Assembly: GCA_035503515.1 (NCBI GenBank)
Contig: DATJTJ010000011.1
Coordinates: 62,001-126,000 of the forward strand
Direction: 5' to 3'
DNA: 64,000 nucleotides
From: DAIDKA01 sp035503515
Lineage (GTDB): Bacteria > Pseudomonadota > Gammaproteobacteria > Steroidobacterales > Steroidobacteraceae
The notes beneath the pieces are model-generated. The model made no database searches. It was not told where the DNA came from and was given only the letters and a program-made list of their open reading frames with translations. Positions 31,814 through 40,149 of this stretch are shown one piece after another (the first letter of the stretch is position 1; every line of letters starts with the position of its first letter). Made by a program: the position numbers and the translations under genes.

Positions 31814-32986
31814 ATGCACAAGGTCCTCGTCCTGGGTGCCGGCAAGATCGGCGCCCTCATCTCCGGACTGTTGGCCGAATCGGGCTCCTGGGACGTGCAG
31901 CTGGCGGACCAGGACCTGGGCGCGGCCCGGGGCGTGGTCCAGGCGCACAGCTCACCGAACCTGAGCGGCCTGGCCCTCGATGCCACCGACGGGGCCGCCC
32001 TGCAGGCGCACCTGGCCGTGCAGCCGGTCGATGCCGTGATCTCGAGCCTGCCCTATTACTGCAATCCGACCGTCGCCCAGGCGGCGCGCCGCGCGAACAT
32101 CCACTACTTCGACCTGACCGAGGATGTCGAAGTCACCCGCAACGTGCGCAGCACCGCCCAGGGCGCCCGCAGCGCCTTCGTGCCCCAGTGCGGGCTGGCG
32201 CCGGGGTTCATCAGCATCGCCGCCCACGAACTCATGACCCACTTCGACGAGGTGCGCTCGGTCAAGCTGCGGGTCGGCGCCCTGCCGCAGCATCCGAACA
32301 ACGTGCTCAAGTACTCCCTGACCTGGTCCACGGAAGGCCTCATCAACGAATACGGCAATGCCTGCCAGGCCATCGTCGATGGCCGGCTGGTGGAAGTCGC
32401 GCCGCTGCAGGGCCTGGAGGAAATCGAGATCGACGGCACGCTGTACGAGGCCTTCAACACCTCCGGCGGCCTGGGATCGCTCGGGGAAATCGCCGGCCTG
32501 ACCGCGATCGCCTCGATGAACTACAAGACCATCCGCTATCCGGGGCACTGCGCGCAGATGCAGTTGCTGATGAATGACCTGAAATTGAACCAGGACCGGG
32601 CCACCCTCAAGCGCATCCTGGAGAACGCGGTGCCGCAGACGCTGCAGGACGTGGTCATCGTCTATGCCGCGGTAACGGGCAAGCAGGATGGCGAACTGCG
32701 CGAGGAAAACTACGTCAACAAGATCTATCCGCAGCTGATCGCCGGCCGGTTGTGGTCGGCCATCCAGGTGACCACCGCGGCCGGCATCTGCGCGGTGGCG
32801 GACCTGGTGGTCACGCAGCCGCAGCGCTACACCGGATTCGTGGCGCAGGAGCGGTTCCGGCTGCCGGATATCCTCCACAATCGCTTCGGGCGCTACTACT
32901 CGCACGGCGACACCAAGCAGGCATCGGCAGAGGCCGTGGTCAGCGGCAAGGCCGGCCGGCAGCGCCAGATCCGGCGGGAGGGCTGA
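31814..32986 (+). CDS. Saccharopine dehydrogenase family oxidoreductase (lysine catabolism)
   Basis: 390 residues from ATG 31814 with AAGGGA upstream. The N-terminal Rossmann fold begins VLVLGAGKIGALISGLL (residues 4-20), followed by the family's catalytic domain (LPYYCNP near 77, CGLAPGFISIAAHEL near 131). The size fits both a saccharopine reductase domain and lysine 6-dehydrogenase, which is from the same family. The next gene, 3 nt downstream, encodes alpha-aminoadipic semialdehyde dehydrogenase, so this step likely makes that semialdehyde (or piperideine-6-carboxylate) from lysine. It is divergent from the DAHP synthase gene. Confidence 0.85.
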   Translation: MHKVLVLGAGKIGALISGLLAESGSWDVQLADQDLGAARGVVQAHSSPNLSGLALDATDGAALQAHLAVQPVDAVISSLPYYCNPTVAQAARRANIHYFDLTEDVEVTRNVRSTAQGARSAFVPQCGLAPGFISIAAHELMTHFDEVRSVKLRVGALPQHPNNVLKYSLTWSTEGLINEYGNACQAIVDGRLVEVAPLQGLEEIEIDGTLYEAFNTSGGLGSLGEIAGLTAIASMNYKTIRYPGHCAQMQLLMNDLKLNQDRATLKRILENAVPQTLQDVVIVYAAVTGKQDGELREENYVNKIYPQLIAGRLWSAIQVTTAAGICAVADLVVTQPQRYTGFVAQERFRLPDILHNRFGRYYSHGDTKQASAEAVVSGKAGRQRQIRREG

Positions 32987-32989
32987 GGG

Positions 32990-34528
32990 ATGGACAGCGC
33001 CGCCATCGCCGAACTGCTACACCGGCTGGATCTCGCCGCAAGCAACCCCGGAGCCTGGTCCGGCTCGCACGGCTGGGCCGACGGCAACGTGCGCGAGGTC
33101 ATCGATGTGCGCAATCCCGCCACTGCCGAGCGCCTGGCCCAGGTGCGCTCGGCGACTCCGGTGGATCTGGAGCACGTGCTGGAAAGCGCGGTGGCCGCCG
33201 CCGCGCAGTGGCGCGAGGTCCCCGCGCCGCAGCGCGGCGAGCTGATCCGCGAACTGGGAAACGAACTGCGCGCCGCGAAACAGGACCTGGGCACCCTGGT
33301 GAGCCTGGAAAACGGCAAGATCCTGGCCGAGGGCCTGGGGGAAGTGCAGGAGATGATCGATATCGCCGACTTCGCGGTCGGCCAGTCGCGCATGCTCTAC
33401 GGCAACACGATGCACTCGGAGCGCGTCCAGCACCGCATGTACGAGCAGTGGCATCCGCTGGGCGTGGTCGGTGTGATCTCGGCGTTCAACTTCCCGGTGG
33501 CGGTGTGGGCCTGGAACGCCTGTCTCGCCGCCATCTGCGGCAATGCGACGGTGTGGAAGCCTTCTCCGAAGACACCACTGGCGGCGCTCGCCGTGCAGCA
33601 GCTGTGCAATCGGGTGCTGCAGGCGCGCGGCGCCCCGCCCGTCTTCCAGCTGCTGATCGACGGTGGCACGCACCTCGCCTCGCGCCTGGTGGAGGACCGG
33701 CGGGTGGCGCTGTTGTCCTTCACGGGCTCGACGCAGGTGGGACGGCGGGTCGCGGAACGGGTGGCGCGGCGCCTCGGCCGGAGCCTCCTGGAACTCGGCG
33801 GCAACAACGCCATCATCGTCGATGAGACGGCGAACCTCGATCTCGCCGTGCCGGCGATCGTGTTCGGCGCCGTCGGCACGGCCGGGCAGCGCTGCACCAG
33901 TACGCGGCGGATCCTGGTGCACGAATCACGGCGGGCGGAACTGGAGCGGCGGCTGCTGCACGCCTATGCACAGGTCCCCATCGGGGATCCGCTGCAGACC
34001 GGCACCCTCATGGGCCCGCTCATCGACGCCGCGGCGGTGGAGCGCTACAGCGCGGCCATCGACGATGCCGTGGCCCAGGGCGGTGAGGTGCTGTGCGGCG
34101 GCAAGCTCCTGCCCCGCCCCGGCCACTTCGTGGAGCCGACCCTGATCCGGGCGCGCAACGACATGGCCATCGTGCAGAGCGAGACGTTCGCACCCATCCT
34201 GTACATCATTCCCGTGAATTCGCTCGCGGAGGCGATCGCCCAGCACAATGCCGTGGCGCATGGGCTGTCCTCGGCGCTGTTCACCGACCGGTTGCAGCAC
34301 GCCGAGGCGTTCCTGTCGGCCTCGGGCAGCGACTGCGGCATCGCCAACGTGAACATCGGGACTTCCGGCGCCGAAATCGGCGGTGCGTTCGGCGGGGAGA
34401 AGGATACCGGGGGCGGGCGCGAGTCCGGATCGGATGCCTGGAAGGCCTACATGCGCCGCCAGACCAATACCATCAACTGGAGCCGCGCACTGCCGCTCGC
34501 CCAGGGCATCGAGTTCAAGGTTCCCTGA
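32990..34528 (+). CDS. amaB: Alpha-aminoadipic semialdehyde / piperideine-6-carboxylate dehydrogenase (ALDH7 type)
   Basis: 512 residues. An aldehyde dehydrogenase of the ALDH7 group: NAD site SFTGSTQVGRRVAERV near 240, active-site Glu in LELGGNNAIIV near 268 and catalytic Cys in GTAGQRCTSTRR near 301. ALDH7 enzymes such as Pseudomonas AmaB oxidise alpha-aminoadipate semialdehyde to aminoadipate in lysine breakdown. The pairing with the saccharopine dehydrogenase family gene supports that substrate over betaine aldehyde. The last 14 nt overlap the convergent mazG. Confidence 0.88.
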   Translation: MDSAAIAELLHRLDLAASNPGAWSGSHGWADGNVREVIDVRNPATAERLAQVRSATPVDLEHVLESAVAAAAQWREVPAPQRGELIRELGNELRAAKQDLGTLVSLENGKILAEGLGEVQEMIDIADFAVGQSRMLYGNTMHSERVQHRMYEQWHPLGVVGVISAFNFPVAVWAWNACLAAICGNATVWKPSPKTPLAALAVQQLCNRVLQARGAPPVFQLLIDGGTHLASRLVEDRRVALLSFTGSTQVGRRVAERVARRLGRSLLELGGNNAIIVDETANLDLAVPAIVFGAVGTAGQRCTSTRRILVHESRRAELERRLLHAYAQVPIGDPLQTGTLMGPLIDAAAVERYSAAIDDAVAQGGEVLCGGKLLPRPGHFVEPTLIRARNDMAIVQSETFAPILYIIPVNSLAEAIAQHNAVAHGLSSALFTDRLQHAEAFLSASGSDCGIANVNIGTSGAEIGGAFGGEKDTGGGRESGSDAWKAYMRRQTNTINWSRALPLAQGIEFKVP

Positions 34529-35372
34529 CCGCACCGCGCTCGGCGCTCTTGGCTTCCTGCCACAGCGCCTCCCACTGCTCCAGGGTCAGTGCGGTCAGCA
34601 CCAGCGAGCGCTCCCGCGCCAGGACCTCCATGCGCGCAAAACGCCGTTCGAACTTGGCGTTCGCCGCGCGCAATGCGCTTTCGGCATCCGCCCCCACGTG
34701 CCGCCCCCAGTTGGCGATGGCGAACAGCAGATCGCCCATCTCCTCCACCAGGTGCGCCGAGGGCCCGTCCGCATCCGGCGCATGCTCGCGCGCCTCGAGC
34801 GCCGCCTCGTCGAGTTCGGCCAGCTCCTCGGTGATCTTGGCGCGCACGTCGCGCATGTCGGTCCAGTCGAAGCCGACCCGGCCGGCGCGCTTGCCGAGCT
34901 TCTGCGCCCGGGTCAGCGCCGGCAGGGCTTTGGGCACATCGGCGAGGACGCCGCTGCCGCCGCGCTCGCGGGCCTTCAGATCCTCCCAGGCCACCAGCAC
35001 CTCCCCGGGCGTCTCAGGCGCGGCGCCGGGCAGCGGCGGCTGCGCGCCGAACACGTGGGGATGGCGGCGCACGAGCTTCTGGTGGATGCCGCGGGCGATG
35101 GCGTCGAAACCGAACCAGCCCCGTTCCTGGGCCAGCTGCGCGTAGAACACCACCTGGAACAGCAGATCGCCGAGCTCTTCGCGCAGCTTGGCCGGATCAC
35201 CCGATCCGATGGCATCGACGACCTCGTACGCCTCCTCGAGGGTGTAGGGCGCGATGCTGTGGAAGTCCTGCACCCGGTCCCACGGACAGCCGCTGACCGG
35301 ATCGCGCAGTTTCACCATCAGGGCCAGCAGGTCCAGCATGGCCGGCAGTTCGGACGCAGCACTTCGGGACAT
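34515..35372 (-). CDS. mazG: Nucleoside triphosphate pyrophosphohydrolase MazG
   Basis: 285 residues from ATG 35372 (GGAG 5 nt upstream), with the full two-domain MazG build. The first domain has CPWDRVQDFHSIAPYTLEEA then EELGDLLFQVVFYAQLAQE; the second has KITEELAELDEA and EEMGDLLFAIANWGRHVG. The E-x-x-E/D-x-x-D helices bind magnesium. MazG hydrolyses NTPs to NMP and pyrophosphate and helps remove abnormal nucleotides and limit (p)ppGpp. The gene starts just after the nudix CoA pyrophosphatase gene, another nucleotide-cleaning enzyme, so the two are coexpressed. Confidence 0.95.
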   Translation of the reverse strand: MSRSAASELPAMLDLLALMVKLRDPVSGCPWDRVQDFHSIAPYTLEEAYEVVDAIGSGDPAKLREELGDLLFQVVFYAQLAQERGWFGFDAIARGIHQKLVRRHPHVFGAQPPLPGAAPETPGEVLVAWEDLKARERGGSGVLADVPKALPALTRAQKLGKRAGRVGFDWTDMRDVRAKITEELAELDEAALEAREHAPDADGPSAHLVEEMGDLLFAIANWGRHVGADAESALRAANAKFERRFARMEVLARERSLVLTALTLEQWEALWQEAKSAERGAVREP

Positions 35373-35374
35373 GC

Positions 35375-36019
35375 TCACTCCTTTGCGCACAGCCGGTAAA
35401 GGTTCATGAGCATGCCGGCGGTGGCACCCCAGATGTTGTGCTCGCCCACGGGAATGTCCTTCAGTTCCACCGGCGGCAGTTCCGGCACGTACTGTCGCAT
35501 GCGCGGGCGGAAATTGGCGGGGTCGAACAGGAAATTCAGGGGCACCTCGAATGTCTCCTCGACCTCGCGCGGATTGGTCACCACCGTGAAGCCGGGGCGT
35601 ACGAAGGAAATCACCGGGGTCACGCGAAAGCCGGTGCCGATGATGTGATCGGGCAGATAGCCGATCACCGTCACGAACTGCGGCCCCAGGCCCACCTCTT
35701 CCCAGGCCTCGCGCAGCGCGGCCGCAATCGGACTGGCATCCGCCGAGTCGAGCCTGCCGCCGGGAAAGCTGATCTGCCCGGCGTGATGGCGCAGCGCGGC
35801 CGAACGCCGGGTGAAGAGCACGGTGGCTGCAGGTTCACGCAGGATGATCGGCACCAGCACCGCCGCGGGCACCAGCACCGCGGGGATGAAGCGCTCGAAG
35901 GTCTTGCTCGCCTCCGCGGTCAGTCCCGGCAGCACCCAGTCCTCGCGCCCGTGGCGCGGCGTGCTGCCGCGCAGGCGCTCGGCGATGCGCCGTTGCCAGA
36001 ACTGAGGGTCCGCGTTCAC
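35375..36019 (-). CDS. NUDIX hydrolase, CoA pyrophosphatase (NudL) type
   Basis: 214 residues, GTG start at 36019. The CoA-type UPF0035 signature LFTRRSAALRHHAGQISFPG (about residues 71-90) precedes the Nudix box (GGRLDSADASPIAAALREAW then EEVGL). These enzymes cleave CoA and acyl-CoAs into 4'-phosphopantetheine and 3',5'-ADP. Start overlaps the fumC stop by 4 nt, and it ends 2 nt before the mazG start, forming a fumC-nudix-mazG run. Confidence 0.9.
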   Translation of the reverse strand: MNADPQFWQRRIAERLRGSTPRHGREDWVLPGLTAEASKTFERFIPAVLVPAAVLVPIILREPAATVLFTRRSAALRHHAGQISFPGGRLDSADASPIAAALREAWEEVGLGPQFVTVIGYLPDHIIGTGFRVTPVISFVRPGFTVVTNPREVEETFEVPLNFLFDPANFRPRMRQYVPELPPVELKDIPVGEHNIWGATAGMLMNLYRLCAKE

Positions 36020-37419
36020 CCGCCGCCGCTGGTGCCACCCTTGATGCCGCCGCGGGTCAGCTCCAGGGGATCGAGCAGTTGGGCCAGCTGATCGGGCTTG
36101 AGGTCCGTCATCTTCTGTGCCATCTCGCGGATCGGTTTGCCCTCCGCGTAGGCTTTCTTGGCGATCGCCGCGCCCTTCTCGTAACCGATGATCGAGTTGA
36201 GGGCGGTCACGAGGATGGGATTGCGCTCCAGCGCCTCCTGCAGCCGCCCTTCGTTGACCGTGAAGCCGGCGAGCGCGCGGTCCGCCAGCGCCTGCAGGAC
36301 GTTGGACAGCAGCCGGATGCTCTCCAGCAGGTTGTAGGCGATCAGGGGCAGCATGACGTTCAGCTGGAAGTTGCCCGACTGGCCCCCGATGGTGATGGCG
36401 GCATCGTTGCCGATGACCTCGGCGGCGACCATCGCCGCCGCCTCGGGGATCACCGGATTGACCTTCCCCGGCATGATGCTGCTGCCGGGCTGCAGCGCCG
36501 GCAGGGCGATCTCGCCCAGGCCCGCCAGCGGCCCGCTGTTCATCCAGCGCAGGTCATTCGCCATCTTCATCACGCCGACCGCGATGACCTTGAGCTGTCC
36601 GGACAGTTCCACCGCCGCATCCTGGCAGGACAGCGACTCGAAATAATTGCGGCTGGGCACGAAGCCGACGCCGGTGATGGCCGACAGTTCCGCGCAGAAT
36701 ACGCCGCCGAACTGCGGATGCGCATTGATGCCGGTGCCCACGGCGGTGCCGCCCTGCGCCAGCGCCAGCAGGCGCGGCTCCGCCGCGCTCAGGCGCGCCT
36801 GCGCGTTCTCCATCTGCGTGCGCCAGCCGGACAGCTCCTGGCCCAGCGTGACCGGCATGGCGTCCATCAGGTGCGTGCGGCCGGTCTTCACCACCCCCGC
36901 CAGCTGCTGCTCGCGGGTGCGCAGCACCGCGCACACGTGCGCCAGCGCCGGCTGCAACTGCGCCCGGCTCGCGAGCGCGGCGCCGACCTGGATCGCCGTC
37001 GGGATCACATCGTTGCTGCTCTGGCCCATGTTGACGTCATCGTTCGGGTGCACCGCGCGGCCGAGCCTGGCAGAGGCGAGGTGCGCGATCACCTCGTTGG
37101 CGTTCATGTTGGTGCTGGTGCCGGATCCGGTCTGGAAGATGTCGATGGGGAAATGGGCATCGTGGCGGCCGTCGGCCACTTCCGCGGCGCACGCGGCGAT
37201 CGCCCGGGCCACCGCCTCGTCCAGCAGTCCGAGCTTGGCGTTGGCGAGGGCCGCGGCCTGCTTGATCACGCCCAGGGCACGGATGAAGGCGCGGGGCAGC
37301 GGCCGGCCGCTGATGGGAAAGTTCTGCACGGCGCGCTGCGTCTGCGCGCCCCAGAGTGCATCGCTCGGCACCTGCAGTTCGCCCATGCTGTCTCGTTCGG
37401 TACGGAAAGAAGCTGTCAT
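36016..37419 (-). CDS. fumC: Class II fumarate hydratase
   Basis: 467 residues from ATG 37419. Fumarase/aspartase superfamily signature GSSIMPGKVNPVIPEA near 318, TGSGTSTNMNANEV near 97, and TGRTHLMDAMPVTLGQE near 185. Class II (FumC) is iron-free and oxygen-stable and converts fumarate to malate in the TCA cycle. Aspartate ammonia-lyase is the main alternative in this superfamily, but the start (RTERDSMGELQVPSDALWG) and the TGSGTSTNMN motif favour fumarase. It is divergent from purB, another member of the same fold superfamily, with 65 nt between starts. Confidence 0.92.
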   Translation of the reverse strand: MTASFRTERDSMGELQVPSDALWGAQTQRAVQNFPISGRPLPRAFIRALGVIKQAAALANAKLGLLDEAVARAIAACAAEVADGRHDAHFPIDIFQTGSGTSTNMNANEVIAHLASARLGRAVHPNDDVNMGQSSNDVIPTAIQVGAALASRAQLQPALAHVCAVLRTREQQLAGVVKTGRTHLMDAMPVTLGQELSGWRTQMENAQARLSAAEPRLLALAQGGTAVGTGINAHPQFGGVFCAELSAITGVGFVPSRNYFESLSCQDAAVELSGQLKVIAVGVMKMANDLRWMNSGPLAGLGEIALPALQPGSSIMPGKVNPVIPEAAAMVAAEVIGNDAAITIGGQSGNFQLNVMLPLIAYNLLESIRLLSNVLQALADRALAGFTVNEGRLQEALERNPILVTALNSIIGYEKGAAIAKKAYAEGKPIREMAQKMTDLKPDQLAQLLDPLELTRGGIKGGTSGGG

Positions 37420-37484
37420 CAGGAGCACTCCGGCACGGTATCATTCCAAATCCTAACATTCCGTCTTGCCGGATTGCTGCACGT

Positions 37485-38891
37485 ATGTCTGCCGACCATC
37501 CCCAGTCAGAAGATGGCGCCCTCACCGCATTGTCGCCGCTTGATGGCCGTTACCGTCGGGCCACCGAGCCGCTGCGGGAGCTGCTGTCCGAATCCGGACT
37601 GATCCGCGAACGCATCCGTGTCGAGGCGCGCTGGCTGCTGCATCTGGCGCAGGCCGCCCCGGGGCTTGCGGGCGCGCAGCTGGCCGCGGGCGTGCGCGCG
37701 GCCGCCGAGGGTCTGTCCGAACATCCGCCCGCCGCGGCCGCCGACCGGGTCAAGCGCATCGAGGCGCGCACCAATCACGATGTGAAGGCCGTCGAGTACT
37801 ACGTGCGCGAGGTCCTGCAGGGCGCCGGCGCCACCGGCGCGAACCTCGAACTGGTGCATTTCGGCTGCACCTCCGAGGACATCAACAATCTCAGCTACGC
37901 GAAACTGCTGGCCGCGGCTCGGATCATCATGCAGGGCGTCGCCGATGAACTCATCCGCGCCCTGGGGACCCTCGCCACACGCTACGCGGAGCTGCCGATG
38001 CTGGCACGCACGCACGGCCAGCCGGCCAGTCCCACGACCCTCGGCAAGGAGTTCGCCAACGTCGTCGCCCGTTTGCGCCGCGCCCGGCAGCGCCTCGGCC
38101 AGGTCGCGATCCTCGGCAAGTGGAACGGTGCGGTCGGCAATTTCAACGCCCATGTCGCGGCCTTGCCCGAACTTGACTGGCCACGGGTCTCGCAGACCTT
38201 CGTCGAGTCCTTAGGCCTCGTCTGCAACGAGTTCACCACGCAGATCGAGCCGCACGACTGGATCGGGGAATACTGCGACGCACTGGCCGCGTTCAATGTC
38301 ATCACCCTGGACCTGTGCCGCGACATCTGGGGCTATGTGTCGCTCGGTTACCTGCGCCAGAAACCGGTGGCCGGCGAGGTGGGCTCCTCCACCATGCCGC
38401 ACAAGATCAATCCCATCGACTTCGAAAACGCCGAAGGCAACCTCGGCCTCGCCAATGCGCTGCTGCGGCACTTCGCCGAAAAGCTTCCCGTGTCGCGCTG
38501 GCAGCGGGACCTCACCGACTCCACGGTGCTGCGCAACATCGGGGTCGCCCTCGGGCATACCCTGATCGCCTGGCGTTCGGCGCTGCGCGGTCTTGCGAAG
38601 CTCGATGCCGACCCGCAGACCATCCGCACCGATGTGGACGGAGCCTGGGAAGTATTGGGCGAGGCCGTGCAGACGGTGCTGCGCGCGCAGGGCGTGCCCG
38701 ACGGCTACGAGCTGCTGAAGGATTTCACGCGCGGCCGCGCCATCGATGGCGCCGCCCTCGCCGCCTTCATCGACACCCTGCCGATCGAGGCCGCGCACAA
38801 GGCCCGACTGCACAAGCTCACGCCTCAGGATTATGTCGGGTTGGCGGCAGGTCTCACCCGTAAAGTCCTGGAAGCACGCATTATTGAGTGA
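37485..38891 (+). CDS. purB: Adenylosuccinate lyase
   Basis: 468 residues from ATG 37485. Superfamily signature GSSTMPHKINPIDFENAEG near residue 301 and the E. coli-type N-terminus (LTALSPLDGRYRRATEPL) are clear, as is THGQPASPTTLGKEFAN near 171. PurB acts twice in purine synthesis: SAICAR to AICAR, and adenylosuccinate to AMP. In E. coli purB follows nudJ-mnmA-hflD; here a 199-aa gene and nudJ-mnmA follow it, with the order rearranged and hflD absent. Confidence 0.96.
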   Translation: MSADHPQSEDGALTALSPLDGRYRRATEPLRELLSESGLIRERIRVEARWLLHLAQAAPGLAGAQLAAGVRAAAEGLSEHPPAAAADRVKRIEARTNHDVKAVEYYVREVLQGAGATGANLELVHFGCTSEDINNLSYAKLLAAARIIMQGVADELIRALGTLATRYAELPMLARTHGQPASPTTLGKEFANVVARLRRARQRLGQVAILGKWNGAVGNFNAHVAALPELDWPRVSQTFVESLGLVCNEFTTQIEPHDWIGEYCDALAAFNVITLDLCRDIWGYVSLGYLRQKPVAGEVGSSTMPHKINPIDFENAEGNLGLANALLRHFAEKLPVSRWQRDLTDSTVLRNIGVALGHTLIAWRSALRGLAKLDADPQTIRTDVDGAWEVLGEAVQTVLRAQGVPDGYELLKDFTRGRAIDGAALAAFIDTLPIEAAHKARLHKLTPQDYVGLAAGLTRKVLEARIIE

Positions 38892-39026
38892 TCTGCGCCA
38901 CGGATTTGGCCGGAGGCGCCCGCGGTACTGCATGAAAGCGTGACTCGATCGACAATTAACCGCAACGCCACTTCCTAAGATCGCTGCAGCCTGCTGATTT
39001 CGCAGGCGCTTTCGGGCGGTCCAAAC

Positions 39027-39626
39027 GTGGAAGTCTCCGGGGATGCAGACGATGCGGGAGTGCTTGCGCCGCTGGCGCACGCCCGCTTCACGCCTGAACG
39101 CTCCTCCGGCGTGATCTCCCTCGCCACGCCCCAGCGCAGCATCGAGCCGATGTCGGTCATCACCAGCATCCCCGAGGCGCGCATCGCGGTGGACACCGCC
39201 GCGGCCTGCGCCCAGCGCATGCTCTCCATCTACACCCAGGATCTCGAGCCCGAACTCTACGACCAGACCCCGTTCCTGGAGATCATCAAGAGCTTCGTGC
39301 TGGCCCGCAGCTTCGCCAAGGTGCGCGTGCTGCTGGTGGATCCGACCCGCGTGATGACCGACACCAACCGCTTCATCGCCATGGGCCGCCGCCTCTCGAC
39401 CTACATCGACATCCGGTACGTCGCCGGTCACATGCCGCAGCCGCGCTCCTGTGCCTATCTCATTGCCGATGAGCGCGCCATCGTCTACCGGCTGCGCGCG
39501 GACACCTGGGACGGCATTGCCGATTTCAACAATCCGGCCGTCGCGCGGCTGCATCTGGCCGAGTTCGACAGTGTCTGGAACGCCAGCGCGCCGGAGCGCG
39601 CGCTGCGGGTCGCGCGCCACAGCTGA
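39027..39626 (+). CDS. Conserved cytoplasmic protein of unknown function (199 aa)
   Basis: GTG start at 39027. After a poorly conserved N-terminal 45 residues comes a compact alpha/beta domain: IYTQDLEPELYDQTPFLEII near residue 68, a strand VRVLLVDPTRVM and YLIADERAIVYRLRADTWDG near 145. The IYTQDLEPELY and LIADE features resemble the C-terminal domain seen next to GNAT acyltransferases and called DUF7931; here no acyltransferase domain is present, so it may be the stand-alone form. It lies between purB and nudJ where E. coli has hflD. Translation starts could be later (ATG near 39150). Confidence 0.65.
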   Translation: MEVSGDADDAGVLAPLAHARFTPERSSGVISLATPQRSIEPMSVITSIPEARIAVDTAAACAQRMLSIYTQDLEPELYDQTPFLEIIKSFVLARSFAKVRVLLVDPTRVMTDTNRFIAMGRRLSTYIDIRYVAGHMPQPRSCAYLIADERAIVYRLRADTWDGIADFNNPAVARLHLAEFDSVWNASAPERALRVARHS

Positions 39627-39649
39627 AGCGTCGCCCGCGGCCGGATGGC

Positions 39650-39655
39650 TATAAT
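39650..39655 (+). promoter_or_regulatory. -10 element of nudJ-mnmA
   Basis: A perfect TATAAT only 8 nt before the nudJ ATG. If used, transcription would begin near 39662, leaving one or two nt or none of 5' leader. The -35 region 17 nt upstream (AGCGTC) is poor. There is no ribosome site before nudJ, which fits a leaderless message. Confidence 0.45.
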
Positions 39656-39663
39656 GCCCGGCC

Positions 39664-40149
39664 ATGCCCCTGCCCCCGGATGTCACCGTCGCCGCCCTCG
39701 CCGAAAGGCAGGGCCGGTTCCTGCTGGTCGAGGAACGCATCGCCCGCCGTCTGGTGTTCAACCAGCCCGCGGGCCACGTCGAGCGCGGTGAAACCCTGCT
39801 GCAGGCCGTCGCACGCGAAACCCGCGAGGAGACGGCCTGGCGGTTCACCAGCGAATCCTTCCTCGGTGCCTACCTGTGGCGGCATCCCGGCACCGGCCGG
39901 GCCTCGCTGCGGTTTGCCTTCATCGGCAGCGTCGCGGACCACGATGCCCGGCAGCCCCTGGATCACGGCATCCTGCGCACGCACTGGCTCACCCGCGCCG
40001 AGATCCTCGGTCACGGCCCGCGGCTGCGCAGCCCGCTGGTGCTGCGCTGTATCGATGACTACCTTGCCGGCCAGCGCCAGTCGCTGACCCAGGTCGGGCA
40101 TCTCGACCTGCATGCTGCCCGGGACGTCCCGGCGGTCGAAGTGGCGTGA
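39664..40149 (+). CDS. nudJ: NUDIX phosphatase NudJ
   Basis: 161 residues with the Nudix box GHVERGETLLQAVARETREE plus TAW (about residues 38-60). Family and position identify it as NudJ (YmfB): in E. coli nudJ is directly upstream of mnmA, as here. NudJ hydrolyses thiamine pyrophosphate precursors (HMP-PP) and nucleoside di/triphosphates. The ATG at 39664 lacks a Shine-Dalgarno sequence and follows a TATAAT by 8 nt. Its stop overlaps the mnmA GTG start by 4 nt. Confidence 0.9.
   Translation: MPLPPDVTVAALAERQGRFLLVEERIARRLVFNQPAGHVERGETLLQAVARETREETAWRFTSESFLGAYLWRHPGTGRASLRFAFIGSVADHDARQPLDHGILRTHWLTRAEILGHGPRLRSPLVLRCIDDYLAGQRQSLTQVGHLDLHAARDVPAVEVA

Noticed and set aside
29162..32986. A 1274-codon open frame on the plus strand
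   Set aside because: Only the last 390 codons (from 31814) are a gene. The rest is the complementary frame of icd and the DAHP synthase, kept open by high GC content.
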